Origin: Pseudomonas sp. PSKL.D1
GTDB lineage: Bacteria; Pseudomonadota; Gammaproteobacteria; Pseudomonadales; Pseudomonadaceae
Assembly (NCBI RefSeq): GCF_028898945.1
Contig: NZ_CP118607.1
Coordinates: 4,512,001 to 4,576,000 of the forward strand
DNA: 64,000 nucleotides
Direction: 5' to 3'
The notes under the pieces are model-generated. The model searched no databases. It worked only from the letters and a program-made list of their open reading frames with translations, and was not told the origin of the DNA. Below, one piece after another: positions 8,260 to 17,235 of the stretch; within the stretch, counting starts at the first letter, position 1, and the number at the start of each line of letters is the position of its first letter. A program made the position numbers and the translations under genes.

Positions 8260-8679
8260 ATGCTGCGTCTTATCGTCCCGACCCTGAGCCTGATGCTCGC
8301 TCTGCCACTGGCGGCCCAAGCGGCTTCCAAGCAGGAATTCGAGCTGAACAAGATGCTGCAGAAGGTGGCCAAGGAGAGCAGCGTCGGCACCCCGCGCGCC
8401 ATCAACGAAGACATTCTCGACCAGGGCTATACCGCAGAAGGCAAGGCGCTGGTCAACCACCTGAGCGTGCGTGCCGAGCATGCCGCGCGCATGCAACAAA
8501 ACCCCGCACAGGTCCGCAGCCAGCTGGGTGATAGCGTTTGCCGCAACACCGGCTACCGCAACCTGATGTCCAAGGGTGCCGTAATGGTCTATCGCTTCAC
8601 GGTCTACAAGACCAACCAACCGGTCATGGACCAGGCGTTTGATGCTGCCAGTTGCACCGCCGGCAACAAGCGCAAGTAA
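8260..8679 (+). CDS. Exported PA3611-like family protein
   Basis: The 139-residue precursor starts with a clear signal peptide (MLRLIVPTLSLMLALPLAAQA, cleavage likely after residue 21). The mature part contains two cysteines (C94, C132) that could form a disulfide in the periplasm. It matches the P. aeruginosa PA3611 family, described as quorum-sensing-regulated; molecular function is not established. An AGGAGAG ribosome site precedes the ATG at 8260. The stop codon lies immediately beside the end of the convergent small gene at 8680-8883. Confidence 0.85.
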   Translation: MLRLIVPTLSLMLALPLAAQAASKQEFELNKMLQKVAKESSVGTPRAINEDILDQGYTAEGKALVNHLSVRAEHAARMQQNPAQVRSQLGDSVCRNTGYRNLMSKGAVMVYRFTVYKTNQPVMDQAFDAASCTAGNKRK

Positions 8680-8883
8680 TCAGACCACCCCTTCGTTTTC
8701 GTTGCGCCGCGGTTCTTCCTCGGCGCGCATCTCCGCCAACAGCGCCTGCAAGTGGCGTGACTGACATTCCAATGCAGCCAGGCGTCGGCGGCACTCTACC
8801 TCCAGGGTCACATGGTGATCCTGTGCGGCGTTCTCCAGCTGCTGATACAGCTGCCGGTCTACCTCGATGACCAAGCGATGCAT
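8680..8883 (-). CDS. Small protein with predicted ribbon-helix-helix fold
   Basis: The product has 67 residues. An ideal ribosome site (GCAGGAGGTGGCGGT before the ATG at 8883) supports translation. The N-terminus MHRLVIEVDRQLYQQLENAA, followed by a second helix (VTLEVECRRRLAALE), has the beta-strand/helix/helix pattern of FitA/Arc-like DNA-binding proteins. The tail (MRAEEEPRRNENEGVV) is charged. No toxin gene is adjacent. Function is unknown; a role as autonomous repressor is inference. Confidence 0.7.
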   Translation of the reverse strand: MHRLVIEVDRQLYQQLENAAQDHHVTLEVECRRRLAALECQSRHLQALLAEMRAEEEPRRNENEGVV

Positions 8884-9152
8884 ACCGCCACCTCCTGCAT
8901 CGACAACGTTTGCCCTCCCAGTTAACCAAACCCTCGTGCCAGGTGGCTGCGCACCGACGAGCGGGCGATTCAATCCAGCCTGCACGATCGGGTGCAAGGG
9001 TCTAGATTGATAGCAAAGCCACCGCAACAATTCGATCTACTGCAATGCTCGGGCTACACACTCGAGCCACAGCAGCCAGCGACACACGCAGTGTCGCGGC
9101 CATGCCAGGCCACTGGCGCGGTCAGCGGTTTTGCTGCAGAAGGAGACGTTGA

Positions 9153-10271
9153 ATGCCTTACCTATCGAACGAACTCTTGTTCAACCATTTCAGGGACAGC
9201 GGCATCGACCTGAGCAAGATCGACCAGCAACTGCAACTGGTCGCACCGAACAGCCCCAACCTGCCCCTTTACCGCGACATGATGCTGACCATCTTGCGCA
9301 TGGCCCACGAAGACACAGACCGCTGGAGCGCAAAAATCACTCTGCAGGCACTGCGCGAACTGGACCAGTCGTTCCGCACACTTCAGCGCTACAAAGGGCG
9401 CCGCAAGGTGACGGTGTTCGGTTCAGCCCGCACGCCACTGGAACACCCCATGTACGCGTTGGCCCGTGAGCTGGGTGCAACGTTGGCGCGCTCGGACCTG
9501 ATGGTCATCACCGGTGCCGGGGGCGGCATCATGGCCGCGGCCCACGAAGGGGCAGGCAATGAACACAGCCTGGGGTTCAATATCACGCTGCCCTTCGAAC
9601 AACACGCCAATGCCACGGTGGGCGGCACCGACAAGCTGCTACCGTTCCACTTTTTCTTTATCCGCAAACTGTTCTTCGTGAAGGAAGCTGATGCCTTGGT
9701 GCTCTGCCCCGGGGGCTTCGGGACACTGGATGAAGCGCTGGAAGTGTTGACCCTGATCCAGACCGGCAAGAGCCCACTGGTGCCCGTCGTATTGCTGGAC
9801 TCACCTGGCGGTACGTTCTGGCGTGATTGCCTGGACTTCATCAGCCGTCAGCTTGAAGAAAACCGCTACATCCTGCCCACCGACCTGAAGCTGTTGCGGC
9901 TGGTACACAGTGCCGATGAGGCAGTGGAAGAGATCAACCAGTTCTACAGCAACTACCACTCAAGCCGTTGGCTGAAGAACCAGTTCGTAGTACGCATGCA
10001 CCACCGGTTGAGTGAGGCTGCGCTGCATGAAATTCAGGAAGGCTTTGCCGACTTGCGGCTCAGTGGCAAGTATCACCAACAACCCGACAGCGGAGCCGAG
10101 CATGAAGTGGGGAGCTACAGCCACCTGACCCGGTTGACCTTTGCCTTCAATGGCCGTGATCAGGGCCGGTTGAGGGAGTTGGTGGACTTCATCAACCTGC
10201 CGGAGAACTGGGCCAAGCCACAGCCCATGCACACGACGCAGCGCGCGAGGGAAGCCTTGAAGGTAAGTTGA
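9153..10271 (+). CDS. LOG-family Rossmann-fold protein (TIGR00730-like)
   Basis: The 372-residue protein carries the nucleotide-binding and catalytic motifs of LOG/lysine-decarboxylase-like proteins: ITGAGGGIMAAAHEGA (119-134) and PGGFGTLDEALEVL (186-199). Relatives cleave the glycosidic bond of nucleoside 5'-monophosphates. It is much longer than the classical LOG protein (about 190 residues), with extra N-terminal (1-80) and C-terminal (about 260-372) parts; exact substrate cannot be told. An AAGGAGA ribosome site precedes the ATG. The 270 bp before it hold no gene that I can support. Confidence 0.88.
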   Translation: MPYLSNELLFNHFRDSGIDLSKIDQQLQLVAPNSPNLPLYRDMMLTILRMAHEDTDRWSAKITLQALRELDQSFRTLQRYKGRRKVTVFGSARTPLEHPMYALARELGATLARSDLMVITGAGGGIMAAAHEGAGNEHSLGFNITLPFEQHANATVGGTDKLLPFHFFFIRKLFFVKEADALVLCPGGFGTLDEALEVLTLIQTGKSPLVPVVLLDSPGGTFWRDCLDFISRQLEENRYILPTDLKLLRLVHSADEAVEEINQFYSNYHSSRWLKNQFVVRMHHRLSEAALHEIQEGFADLRLSGKYHQQPDSGAEHEVGSYSHLTRLTFAFNGRDQGRLRELVDFINLPENWAKPQPMHTTQRAREALKVS

Positions 10272-10284
10272 TGCGCAGGAACAG

Positions 10285-10755
10285 TCAGAAATCGTCCAGG
10301 TCTCGGCCGCTGAGCAGGCGGCCGATCATGTCCATCGGGTAACCCCGATAAGCCAGAAATCGCGTCTGCTGGGCGCGGCTGCGGGGGTCCTGCGGGCGTT
10401 GCCCGGCAAACTTGCGCTGCCAGGTTTCCCTTAACAACTCCGCCCAATTCAAGCCGCTTTCACGCAAAGCCTGATCAATGTCGCCACGGTTGAGCCCGCG
10501 CTGACCAAGCTCTTCACGAATACGTGCAGGGCCGTAACCCGCACTAGAGCGATGCCGGATAAAGCTCTCTAGATAGCGGGCTTCGCTGAGCAACCCTTCT
10601 TCGGCGAGCCGATCAAGCGCTGGCTCGATCAACTCGTCCTCAGCGCCTCGCTGACGCAACTTGCGCGTCAGTTCGACGCGACCGTGCTCGCGGCGCGCGA
10701 GCAGGTCCATGGCTGCCCGCCGAACCGCGACGGGGGTGTCGAGTACGACGGACAT
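10285..10755 (-). CDS. recX: Recombination regulator RecX
   Basis: RecX binds RecA filaments and limits their extension and activity. The 156-residue helical protein shows the repeated three-helix motifs of the family ([39 protein letters not shown]). It lies 21 bp downstream of recA on the same strand, the usual arrangement, and is probably expressed by read-through from the SOS-controlled recA promoter. Confidence 0.95.
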   Translation of the reverse strand: MSVVLDTPVAVRRAAMDLLARREHGRVELTRKLRQRGAEDELIEPALDRLAEEGLLSEARYLESFIRHRSSAGYGPARIREELGQRGLNRGDIDQALRESGLNWAELLRETWQRKFAGQRPQDPRSRAQQTRFLAYRGYPMDMIGRLLSGRDLDDF

Positions 10756-10776
10756 GTTCAGCTAGCAGCCATGCAA

Positions 10777-11844
10777 TCAATAACCGGCGTCGGCATCAGC
10801 CAGGTCACCCGCATCTGCGTCTGCAGCAGCGGCTTTGCCAGCGGCAGCAACGGCGCCAGCGTTAAGCAGCTTGTCGCGGATCTGCTTTTCGATCTCTGCG
10901 CCAATGGCCGGGTTCTCTTGCAGGTACTTGGCGGCGTTTGCCTTGCCCTGACCGATTTTGTTGCCTTGGTAGCTGTACCAGGCACCCGACTTTTCCACCA
11001 GGCCCTGCGACACGCCCAGGTCGATGATTTCGCCGTTACGGTAGATACCCTTGCCGTAAAGAATCTGGAACTCGGCCTGACGGAACGGCGGCGAGACCTT
11101 GTTCTTGACGATTTTGACGCGGGTTTCGCTACCGACCACCTCGTCGCCTTCCTTGACCGCGCCAGTGCGACGGATGTCCAGACGCACCGAGGCGTAGAAC
11201 TTCAGGGCGTTACCACCGGTGGTGGTTTCCGGGCTACCGAACATCACACCGATCTTCATACGGATCTGGTTGATGAAGATGACCAGGCAGTTGGCGTTCT
11301 TGATGTTACCGGTAATCTTACGCAGCGCCTGGGACATCAGACGGGCCTGCAGGCCGACGTGCATGTCACCCATTTCGCCTTCGATCTCGGCCTTCGGTAC
11401 CAGGGCCGCCACGGAGTCGACGATGATGACGTCAACAGCGTTGGAGCGCACCAGCATGTCGGTGATTTCCAGCGCCTGTTCGCCGGTGTCCGGCTGCGAG
11501 ACCAGCAGGTCGTCGACGTTGACGCCCAGCTTGCCGGCGTACTCCGGGTCCAGCGCGTGTTCGGCGTCGACGAACGCGCAGGTGGCACCGCTCTTCTGGG
11601 CTTCGGCGATCACCGACAGGGTCAGCGTGGTTTTACCGGAAGACTCCGGGCCGTAGATCTCGACGATACGGCCTTTTGGCAGGCCGCCGATGCCGAGGGC
11701 GATGTCCAGGCCCAGGGAACCCGTGGAGATGGCAGGAATACCTTGACGCTCATGGTCGCCCATGCGCATGACGGCGCCCTTGCCGAATTGGCGTTCGATT
11801 TGACCCAGGGCCGCAGCCAAGGCGCGCTTCTTGTTGTCGTCCAT
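10777..11844 (-). CDS. recA: Recombinase RecA
   Basis: RecA forms the ssDNA filament for homologous recombination and stimulates LexA self-cleavage. The 355-residue protein has Walker A GPESSGKT (65-72) and the L2-loop region ([16 protein letters not shown]). The C-terminal tail is acidic ([14 protein letters not shown]). The ATG at 11844 begins [20 protein letters not shown], the conserved N-terminus, and follows a GAGGA ribosome site; the longer open frame upstream is the promoter. It is transcribed with recX and lies downstream of pncC. Confidence 0.99.
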   Translation of the reverse strand: MDDNKKRALAAALGQIERQFGKGAVMRMGDHERQGIPAISTGSLGLDIALGIGGLPKGRIVEIYGPESSGKTTLTLSVIAEAQKSGATCAFVDAEHALDPEYAGKLGVNVDDLLVSQPDTGEQALEITDMLVRSNAVDVIIVDSVAALVPKAEIEGEMGDMHVGLQARLMSQALRKITGNIKNANCLVIFINQIRMKIGVMFGSPETTTGGNALKFYASVRLDIRRTGAVKEGDEVVGSETRVKIVKNKVSPPFRQAEFQILYGKGIYRNGEIIDLGVSQGLVEKSGAWYSYQGNKIGQGKANAAKYLQENPAIGAEIEKQIRDKLLNAGAVAAAGKAAAADADAGDLADADAGY

Positions 11845-11887
11845 TGAAATCCTCACGTGTTCGACTTGGCCCTGACGGCCGGAATAC

Positions 11888-11903
11888 CTGTATAAGTAGC
11901 CAG
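11888..11903 (-). promoter_or_regulatory. LexA (SOS) box of recA
   Basis: Minus-strand CTGGCTACTTATACAG fits the CTG-N10-CAG LexA consensus. It begins at the -10 element of the recA promoter, so bound LexA would block initiation. Confidence 0.88.
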
Positions 11904-11932
11904 TATTATTCCACAGGGAAACGCTTGAGCAA
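11903..11932 (-). promoter_or_regulatory. recA promoter
   Basis: On the minus strand a -35 TTGCTC (11932-11927) and -10 TAATAC (11908-11903) are separated by 18 bp. The LexA box follows directly. Confidence 0.65.
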
Positions 11933-11947
11933 ACCCCTGTCGTCGAT

Positions 11948-12430
11948 TTAGTCGGTGCCAAGCTGTAACAAGCCGTCTAACGCGGCGATCACCGTCTGTC
12001 GGCGCACCGCTTCGCGGTCGCCATCGAAGTGGCGCCGCTCGCTGATGACGCGGTCACCATCGGCCCAGGCCAGCCACACCGTACCCACCGGCTTGGCCGG
12101 CGAACCACCGTCAGGCCCGGCGATACCGCTGACCGCCACGGCAAAACGCGCGCCGCTTGCGGCCTGTGCGCCACGCGCCATGGCCTCGACCACCTCCTGG
12201 CTGACCGCGCCGACTTGGCCGAACAGCACTTCGGGCACATCCAGCTGGCGGGTTTTCTGGGCATTGGAATAGGTTACATAGCCAGCTTCGAACCAGGCTG
12301 AACTGCCGGAAACGCGGGTGATTGCCTCGGCGATGCCACCACCGGTACAGGATTCGGCCGTGGTGACCTGGGCACCCAGGTGGCGCAGGTGCTCGCCCAG
12401 GCGGGCGGCGAGAGCAGTAATCGGGTCCAT
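11948..12430 (-). CDS. pncC: Nicotinamide-nucleotide amidohydrolase (CinA C-terminal type)
   Basis: PncC deamidates nicotinamide mononucleotide to nicotinate mononucleotide in NAD salvage. The 160-residue protein has only the CinA C-terminal domain, with [15 protein letters not shown] around the active-site region (S27) and [19 protein letters not shown]. The ATG at 12430 follows GAGGAGCC and begins [14 protein letters not shown], matching the family start. It is about 100 bp upstream of the recA promoter on the same strand, and is divergent from mutS. Confidence 0.93.
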   Translation of the reverse strand: MDPITALAARLGEHLRHLGAQVTTAESCTGGGIAEAITRVSGSSAWFEAGYVTYSNAQKTRQLDVPEVLFGQVGAVSQEVVEAMARGAQAASGARFAVAVSGIAGPDGGSPAKPVGTVWLAWADGDRVISERRHFDGDREAVRRQTVIAALDGLLQLGTD

Positions 12431-12576
12431 CGCAGGCTCCTCAAGAAGACGTGGCGCCACCCTAGCACCCCCACTCAACGAAGGGGACCCCTTGCACCGC
12501 CTGCATCTCACTGAAAAAGCCTGTACCATTGCGGGTTTTATCGCCGCCAACCAGATTACCCGCTGTAAGGCCCTGA

Positions 12577-15150
12577 ATGTCTGATCTTTCCGCACACACC
12601 CCGATGATGCAACAGTACTGGAAGCTGAAAAACCAGCACCCAGACCAACTGATGTTCTACCGCATGGGCGACTTCTACGAAATCTTCTACGAAGATGCGA
12701 AGAAGGCCGCAAAACTGCTGGATATCACCCTGACCGCGCGCGGTCAGTCGGCTGGCCAGTCCATCCCCATGTGCGGGATTCCGTTCCACTCGCTGGAAGG
12801 CTACCTGGCCAAGCTGGTCAAGCTGGGCGAGTCGGTGGTGATCTGCGAGCAGATCGGCGACCCAGCCACCAGCAAGGGCCCGGTGGAACGCCAGGTGGTG
12901 CGTATCATCACCCCCGGCACGGTCAGCGACGAAGCGTTGCTCGACGAGCGCCGCGACAACCTGATCGCCGCGCTGCTGGGTGACGAACGCCTGTTCGGCC
13001 TGGCCGTGCTGGATATCACCAGCGGCAACTTCAGCGTGCAAGAGATCAAGGGCTGGGAAAACCTGCTGGCCGAACTTGAGCGCCTGAACCCGGTCGAGCT
13101 GTTGATCCCCGACGACTGGCCGCGCGACCTGCCCGCCGAAAAGCGCCCCGGCGCCCGCCGCCGCGCGCCGTGGGACTTCGACCGCGACTCGGCACGTAAA
13201 GCCTTGTGCCAACAGTTTGCGACCAAAGACCTCAAGGGCTTCGGCTGCGACAAGCTTACCCTGGCCATCGGCGCCGCCGGCTGCCTGCTGACCTACGCGA
13301 AAGAAACCCAGCGCACCGCCCTGCCCCACCTGCGCAGCCTGCGCCACGAGCGCATGGACGATACGGTGATTCTGGATGGCGCCAGCCGCCGCAACCTGGA
13401 GCTGGACGTCAACCTGGCCGGCGGGCGCGACAATACCCTGCAATCGGTGATCGACCGCTGCCAGACGGCGATGGCCAGCCGCTTGCTGACGCGCTGGCTG
13501 AACCGCCCGCTGCGTGACCTCAAGGTGCTGCAGTCACGCCAGGACTCGATCCGCTGCCTGCTCGACGGTTACCGCTTCGAGAAGCTGCAACCGCAGCTCA
13601 AGGAAATTGGCGATATCGAGCGTATTCTCGCCCGTATCGGCCTGCGCAATGCCCGCCCGCGTGACCTTGCCCGCCTGCGTGACGCGCTCGGCGCCTTGCC
13701 TGAGCTGCAGAACGCAATGAGCGAGCTCGAAGCGCCACACCTGGCTCGCCTGGCAGCCATCACCGGCACCTACCCGGAGCTGGCCAGCCTGCTGGAGCGC
13801 GCCATCATCGACAACCCGCCGGCGGTAATCCGTGACGGCGGCGTGCTTAAAAACGGTTACGACAGCGAACTTGACGAGCTGCTCGCCATCAGCGAGAACG
13901 CCGGCCAGTTCCTCATCGACCTGGAGGCCCGCGAAAAGGCCCGCACCGGCCTGGCCAACCTCAAAGTCGGCTACAACCGCGTACATGGCTACTTCATCGA
14001 GCTGCCAACCAAGCAAGCCGAGCAGGCCCCGGGCGACTACATCCGTCGTCAGACGCTCAAGGGCGCCGAGCGCTTCATCACCCCAGAGCTCAAAGCATTC
14101 GAGGACAAGGCACTGTCGGCCAAGAGCCGCGCCCTGGCCCGCGAGAAGATGCTCTACGACGCCCTGCTCGAAACCCTGATCAGCCACCTGGCGCCGCTGC
14201 AGGACAGCGCCGCCGCGCTCGCCGAGCTGGACGTGCTGAGCAACCTTGCCGAGCGCGCGCTGAACCTCGACCTGAACTGCCCACGTTTCGTCAGCGAGCC
14301 GTGCCTGCGCATCGAACAAGGTCGCCACCCGGTGGTGGAACAGGTACTCACCACGCCGTTCGTGGCCAACGACCTGGGCCTGGACGACAGCACCCGCATG
14401 CTGATCATTACAGGCCCGAACATGGGCGGTAAATCTACCTACATGCGCCAGACCGCACTGATTGTGCTGATGGCGCATATCGGCAGCTTCGTACCGGCGG
14501 CCAGTTGTGAACTGTCGTTGGTCGACCGCATCTTCACGCGTATTGGCTCCAGCGACGACCTCGCAGGCGGGCGCTCGACCTTCATGGTCGAGATGAGCGA
14601 AACGGCCAACATCCTGCACAACGCCACCGACCGCAGCCTGGTGCTGATGGACGAAGTGGGCCGTGGCACCAGCACCTTCGACGGCCTGTCGCTGGCCTGG
14701 GCTGCAGCCGAACGCCTGGCGCAACTGCGTGCCTACACGCTGTTCGCTACCCACTACTTCGAGCTGACCGTGCTGCCGGAAAGTGAGCCGCTGGTGGCCA
14801 ACGTGCACCTGAACGCCACCGAGCACAACGAGCGCATCGTGTTCCTGCACCACGTGCTGCCCGGCCCTGCCAGCCAAAGTTACGGCCTGGCCGTGGCACA
14901 GCTGGCCGGTGTACCCGGCCAGGTCATCCAGCGTGCACGCGAGCATCTGGGCCGGCTGGAGACCACCAGCCTGCCCCATGAGCAACCTGCTCCCCAGAAA
15001 GCCAAGGGCGAACCACAAGTGCCGCACCAGAGCGATCTGTTTGCCAGCCTGCCGCATCCAGCCATCGAGAAGCTGGGCAAGCTGGACCTTGACGATATGA
15101 CCCCTCGTCAAGCTATCGAAATGCTATATCAACTAAAGAACCTGTTATAA
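12577..15150 (+). CDS. mutS: DNA mismatch repair protein MutS
   Basis: MutS recognises mismatches and recruits MutL in post-replicative repair. The 857-residue protein shows the mismatch-binding F-x-E motif in the N-terminal domain ([20 protein letters not shown], residues about 25-45), connector, lever and clamp domains, and the ABC-type ATPase with Walker [14 protein letters not shown] (about 612-624) and a [12 protein letters not shown] signature. The C-terminus [20 protein letters not shown] is the tetramerisation tail. It is divergent from pncC. Length is normal for Pseudomonas. Confidence 0.99.
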   Translation: MSDLSAHTPMMQQYWKLKNQHPDQLMFYRMGDFYEIFYEDAKKAAKLLDITLTARGQSAGQSIPMCGIPFHSLEGYLAKLVKLGESVVICEQIGDPATSKGPVERQVVRIITPGTVSDEALLDERRDNLIAALLGDERLFGLAVLDITSGNFSVQEIKGWENLLAELERLNPVELLIPDDWPRDLPAEKRPGARRRAPWDFDRDSARKALCQQFATKDLKGFGCDKLTLAIGAAGCLLTYAKETQRTALPHLRSLRHERMDDTVILDGASRRNLELDVNLAGGRDNTLQSVIDRCQTAMASRLLTRWLNRPLRDLKVLQSRQDSIRCLLDGYRFEKLQPQLKEIGDIERILARIGLRNARPRDLARLRDALGALPELQNAMSELEAPHLARLAAITGTYPELASLLERAIIDNPPAVIRDGGVLKNGYDSELDELLAISENAGQFLIDLEAREKARTGLANLKVGYNRVHGYFIELPTKQAEQAPGDYIRRQTLKGAERFITPELKAFEDKALSAKSRALAREKMLYDALLETLISHLAPLQDSAAALAELDVLSNLAERALNLDLNCPRFVSEPCLRIEQGRHPVVEQVLTTPFVANDLGLDDSTRMLIITGPNMGGKSTYMRQTALIVLMAHIGSFVPAASCELSLVDRIFTRIGSSDDLAGGRSTFMVEMSETANILHNATDRSLVLMDEVGRGTSTFDGLSLAWAAAERLAQLRAYTLFATHYFELTVLPESEPLVANVHLNATEHNERIVFLHHVLPGPASQSYGLAVAQLAGVPGQVIQRAREHLGRLETTSLPHEQPAPQKAKGEPQVPHQSDLFASLPHPAIEKLGKLDLDDMTPRQAIEMLYQLKNLL

Positions 15151-15291
15151 CGGCGCCCACTACAAGCTGGTAGAATCCGCCGCGGTTTGCTGGTGCTGCA
15201 GGTTATTAGCCTGGCCTGCAGCCACATGCCAGTAAACCGCGCGGCCCTGAGAGGAAGGGGCCGCCGCCGTCGCCTGAGGAGAAAATTAGAA

Positions 15292-15615
15292 ATGACCTTC
15301 GTCGTCACCGACAACTGCATCAAATGCAAATACACCGACTGCGTGGAAGTCTGCCCGGTGGACTGCTTCTACGAAGGCCCGAACTTCCTGGTCATTCACC
15401 CGGACGAGTGCATCGATTGTGCACTGTGCGAGCCTGAATGCCCGGCCCAGGCGATCTTCTCGGAAGACGAAATCCCTGCGGGCATGGAGAACTTCATCGA
15501 GCTCAACGCCGAGCTGGCTGAAATCTGGCCGAACATCACCGAACGCAAGGATGCCCTGCCAGACGCCGAAGAGTGGGATGGCAAGACCGGCAAGATTGCC
15601 GACCTGGAGCGCTGA
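15292..15615 (+). CDS. fdxA: Seven-iron ferredoxin FdxA
   Basis: The 107-residue [3Fe-4S][4Fe-4S] ferredoxin of the Azotobacter FdI type is an electron carrier. Cluster ligands are visible: C9, C12, C17, C21 and C25 ([17 protein letters not shown]) and the second set in [12 protein letters not shown]. The long C-terminal extension after about residue 60 ([17 protein letters not shown]) is typical of this type. The ATG at 15292 follows CTGAGGAG. It lies 141 bp after mutS with its own space for a promoter, and a terminator follows. Confidence 0.97.
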   Translation: MTFVVTDNCIKCKYTDCVEVCPVDCFYEGPNFLVIHPDECIDCALCEPECPAQAIFSEDEIPAGMENFIELNAELAEIWPNITERKDALPDAEEWDGKTGKIADLER

Positions 15616-15632
15616 TCGCTTCCAGCAACGAA

Positions 15633-15657
15633 AAGGCCCGCATCCGCGGGCCTTTTT
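15633..15657 (+). terminator. Rho-independent terminator of fdxA
   Basis: The stem AAGGCCCGC/GCGGGCCTT with loop ATCC is followed by a T run ending at about 15657. Confidence 0.9.
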
Positions 15658-15671
15658 AGTATACGGCGGGC

Positions 15672-15698
15672 AAAAAAAAGGGGCGGTTTGACCCGCCC
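15672..15698 (-). terminator. Terminator of rsmZ
   Basis: Minus-strand stem GGGCGG/CCGCCC is followed by eight T residues (15679 down to 15672). Confidence 0.88.
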
Positions 15699-15804
15699 AC
15701 ATTTTTTCCGTAGTCCCTGATTGTCCCAAACATCATCCTGATGAATCGCGTCTTGCGATGTCCCTGGCCTCCTCCCTGGAAGCCTGTGCTTGTCCGTGTG
15801 CACA
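15672..15804 (-). ncRNA. rsmZ: Regulatory small RNA RsmZ
   Basis: RsmZ sequesters RsmA/RsmE (CsrA-family) proteins and so relieves translational repression in the Gac/Rsm cascade. The predicted transcript of about 133 nt contains eight GGA motifs, many in hairpin loops (ACGGAC, AGGGAC, CAGGAT, GGGACA, ACGGAA). It ends in a GGGCGG/CCGCCC stem plus eight U. A -10 box TAGTAT lies at 15811-15816 and a GacA site about 180 bp upstream. The position between fdxA and rpoS is where rsmZ lies in Pseudomonas. The 5' end is inferred from the -10 box and may be off by a few bases. Confidence 0.93.
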
Positions 15805-15810
15805 GTTCGA

Positions 15811-15816
15811 ATACTA
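15811..15816 (-). promoter_or_regulatory. -10 box of rsmZ
   Basis: TAGTAT on the minus strand, about 7 bases before the proposed RNA start. No clear -35 consensus is visible, as expected for a GacA-dependent promoter. Confidence 0.65.
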
Positions 15817-15842
15817 GCGATTTGCGCTGGGCAGGCAACTGC

Positions 15843-15893
15843 GAGATATCTCAAGACATTACGGGGGACACATTTCCACATATAAAGAAATGT
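15843..15893. promoter_or_regulatory. Two palindromes between the GacA site and the rsmZ core promoter
   Basis: GAGATATCTC (15843-15852) is a perfect palindrome near -40 to -50 of rsmZ. ACATTTC and GAAATGT (15870-15893, 10-base spacer) form a perfect inverted repeat near -65 to -90. The surrounding 120 bp are AT-rich compared with the rest of the window, as for sites of MvaT/H-NS-like silencers (inference). Confidence 0.5.
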
Positions 15894-15976
15894 CAGAAAT
15901 TTCAGTAACATACGACTTTTCACTGATTGAAAACGACAATGCTTTACTGCTACTGACACAGAAGTCCTACACAACG

Positions 15977-15994
15977 AGTAAGCAAAGGCTTACA
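15977..15994 (-). promoter_or_regulatory. GacA upstream activating sequence of rsmZ
   Basis: Minus-strand TGTAAGCCTTTGCTTACT matches the GacA consensus TGTAAG-N6-CTTACA at 11 of 12 fixed positions. Its centre is about 181 bp upstream of the proposed RsmZ start, the usual distance. Confidence 0.9.
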
Positions 15995-16072
15995 CACAAT
16001 GCATCTGCGGTAGCGCTGGACACAGCATTCAGCGAGCCCCCTCAGCCAACGTGATCAAAAAACGTACAAACA

Positions 16073-16100
16073 AAAACGCCCCGAATCATCGGGGCGTTTT
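16073..16100 (-). terminator. Rho-independent terminator of rpoS
   Basis: AAAACGCCCCG and CGGGGCGTTTT form the stem, followed by T residues on the minus strand, 20 bp after the rpoS stop codon. With the fdxA terminator, rsmZ and its control region, it accounts for the 504-bp gap between fdxA and rpoS. Confidence 0.9.
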
Positions 16101-16119
16101 ATGTACAGCGTGAACCGCT

Positions 16120-17127
16120 TTACTGGAACAGCGACTCGCTGGACAGGCCGTTCTTTTCAAGAATCTCCCGCAGGCGCTTGAGCCCCTCAACCTGGATCTG
16201 CCGCACCCGCTCACGGGTCAGGCCAATTTCCAGGCCAACGTCCTCCAGGGTGCTGCTCTCGTGCCCACGCAGGCCGAAGCGGCGCACCACCACTTCCCGC
16301 TGCTTGTCGGTCAGCTCACCCAGCCACTGGTCGATACTCTGTGACAGGTCATCGTCCTGCAGCAGCTCGCACGGGTCAGTGGGGCGGTCGTCGGTCAGGG
16401 TATCAAGCAGCGTTTTGTCCGAGTCTGGCCCCAGCGATACATCCACCGAAGACACACGCTCGTTCAGCCCGAGCATGCGTTTCACCTCGGTCACCGGCTT
16501 CTCAAGCAAGGTGGCGATTTCTTCCGGCGATGGCTCGTGGTCGAGCTTCTGGGTCAGTTCCCGCGCGGCACGCAGGTAAACGTTGAGTTCCTTGACCACA
16601 TGGATCGGCAGGCGAATGGTGCGAGTCTGGTTCATAATCGCCCGCTCGATGGTCTGGCGGATCCACCAGGTCGCATAGGTCGAAAAACGGAAACCGCGCT
16701 CCGGGTCGAATTTCTCGACCGCACGGATCAGGCCCAGGTTGCCTTCCTCGATCAGGTCGAGCAATGACAGGCCACGGTTCACGTAACGACGGGCAATTTT
16801 CACAACCAGGCGCAGGTTGCTTTCGATCATGCGCTTACGGCCAGCGGGGTCACCCTTTTGCGACAGGCGCGCAAAATGGACTTCCTCTTCCGGCGAGAGC
16901 AGAGGCGAGAATCCAATCTCGTTGAGATACAACTGGGTGGCATCAAGCGCCCGGCTGTAATCGATGTACTTGTGTTGCTTGAGCGAAGAGCCTGATTTGG
17001 CCCTGGTCCGAACCGAAGGTACAGCAGGTTCGTCTGACACCACATCCGTTTCCAAAACGATGCCCGTCTCCATCAAGAGCAGCTCATCGTCGATGTCAAA
17101 CTCCGGCGCTTCTTTACTGAGAGCCAT
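16120..17127 (-). CDS. rpoS: RNA polymerase sigma factor RpoS
   Basis: This stationary-phase and general-stress sigma-70-family factor has 335 residues. Visible parts are region 1.2 ([20 protein letters not shown]), region 2 with the core-binding and -10 recognition helix ([20 protein letters not shown], then [15 protein letters not shown]), region 3, and region 4.2 helix-turn-helix ([20 protein letters not shown]). The acidic N-terminus ([15 protein letters not shown]) is typical of Pseudomonas RpoS. It lies 109 bp downstream of nlpD, and a main rpoS promoter is expected inside nlpD by analogy. Confidence 0.99.
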   Translation of the reverse strand: MALSKEAPEFDIDDELLLMETGIVLETDVVSDEPAVPSVRTRAKSGSSLKQHKYIDYSRALDATQLYLNEIGFSPLLSPEEEVHFARLSQKGDPAGRKRMIESNLRLVVKIARRYVNRGLSLLDLIEEGNLGLIRAVEKFDPERGFRFSTYATWWIRQTIERAIMNQTRTIRLPIHVVKELNVYLRAARELTQKLDHEPSPEEIATLLEKPVTEVKRMLGLNERVSSVDVSLGPDSDKTLLDTLTDDRPTDPCELLQDDDLSQSIDQWLGELTDKQREVVVRRFGLRGHESSTLEDVGLEIGLTRERVRQIQVEGLKRLREILEKNGLSSESLFQ

Positions 17128-17235
17128 TGTTATAGTCCTTTGCTGAGTTCGAACTCAGACTCGAGCGGCACCTGGTTCCTTGGCATCGCTAGAGCCTGTC
17201 CCCACCACATCACAGGAACAGGCCGGGTACAACGA

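Noticed and set aside
8680..8883. Toxin-antitoxin module at the small ribbon-helix-helix gene
   Set aside because: No toxin-like gene (PIN, RelE, HicA or other) is adjacent on either side, so only a free-standing protein can be supported.
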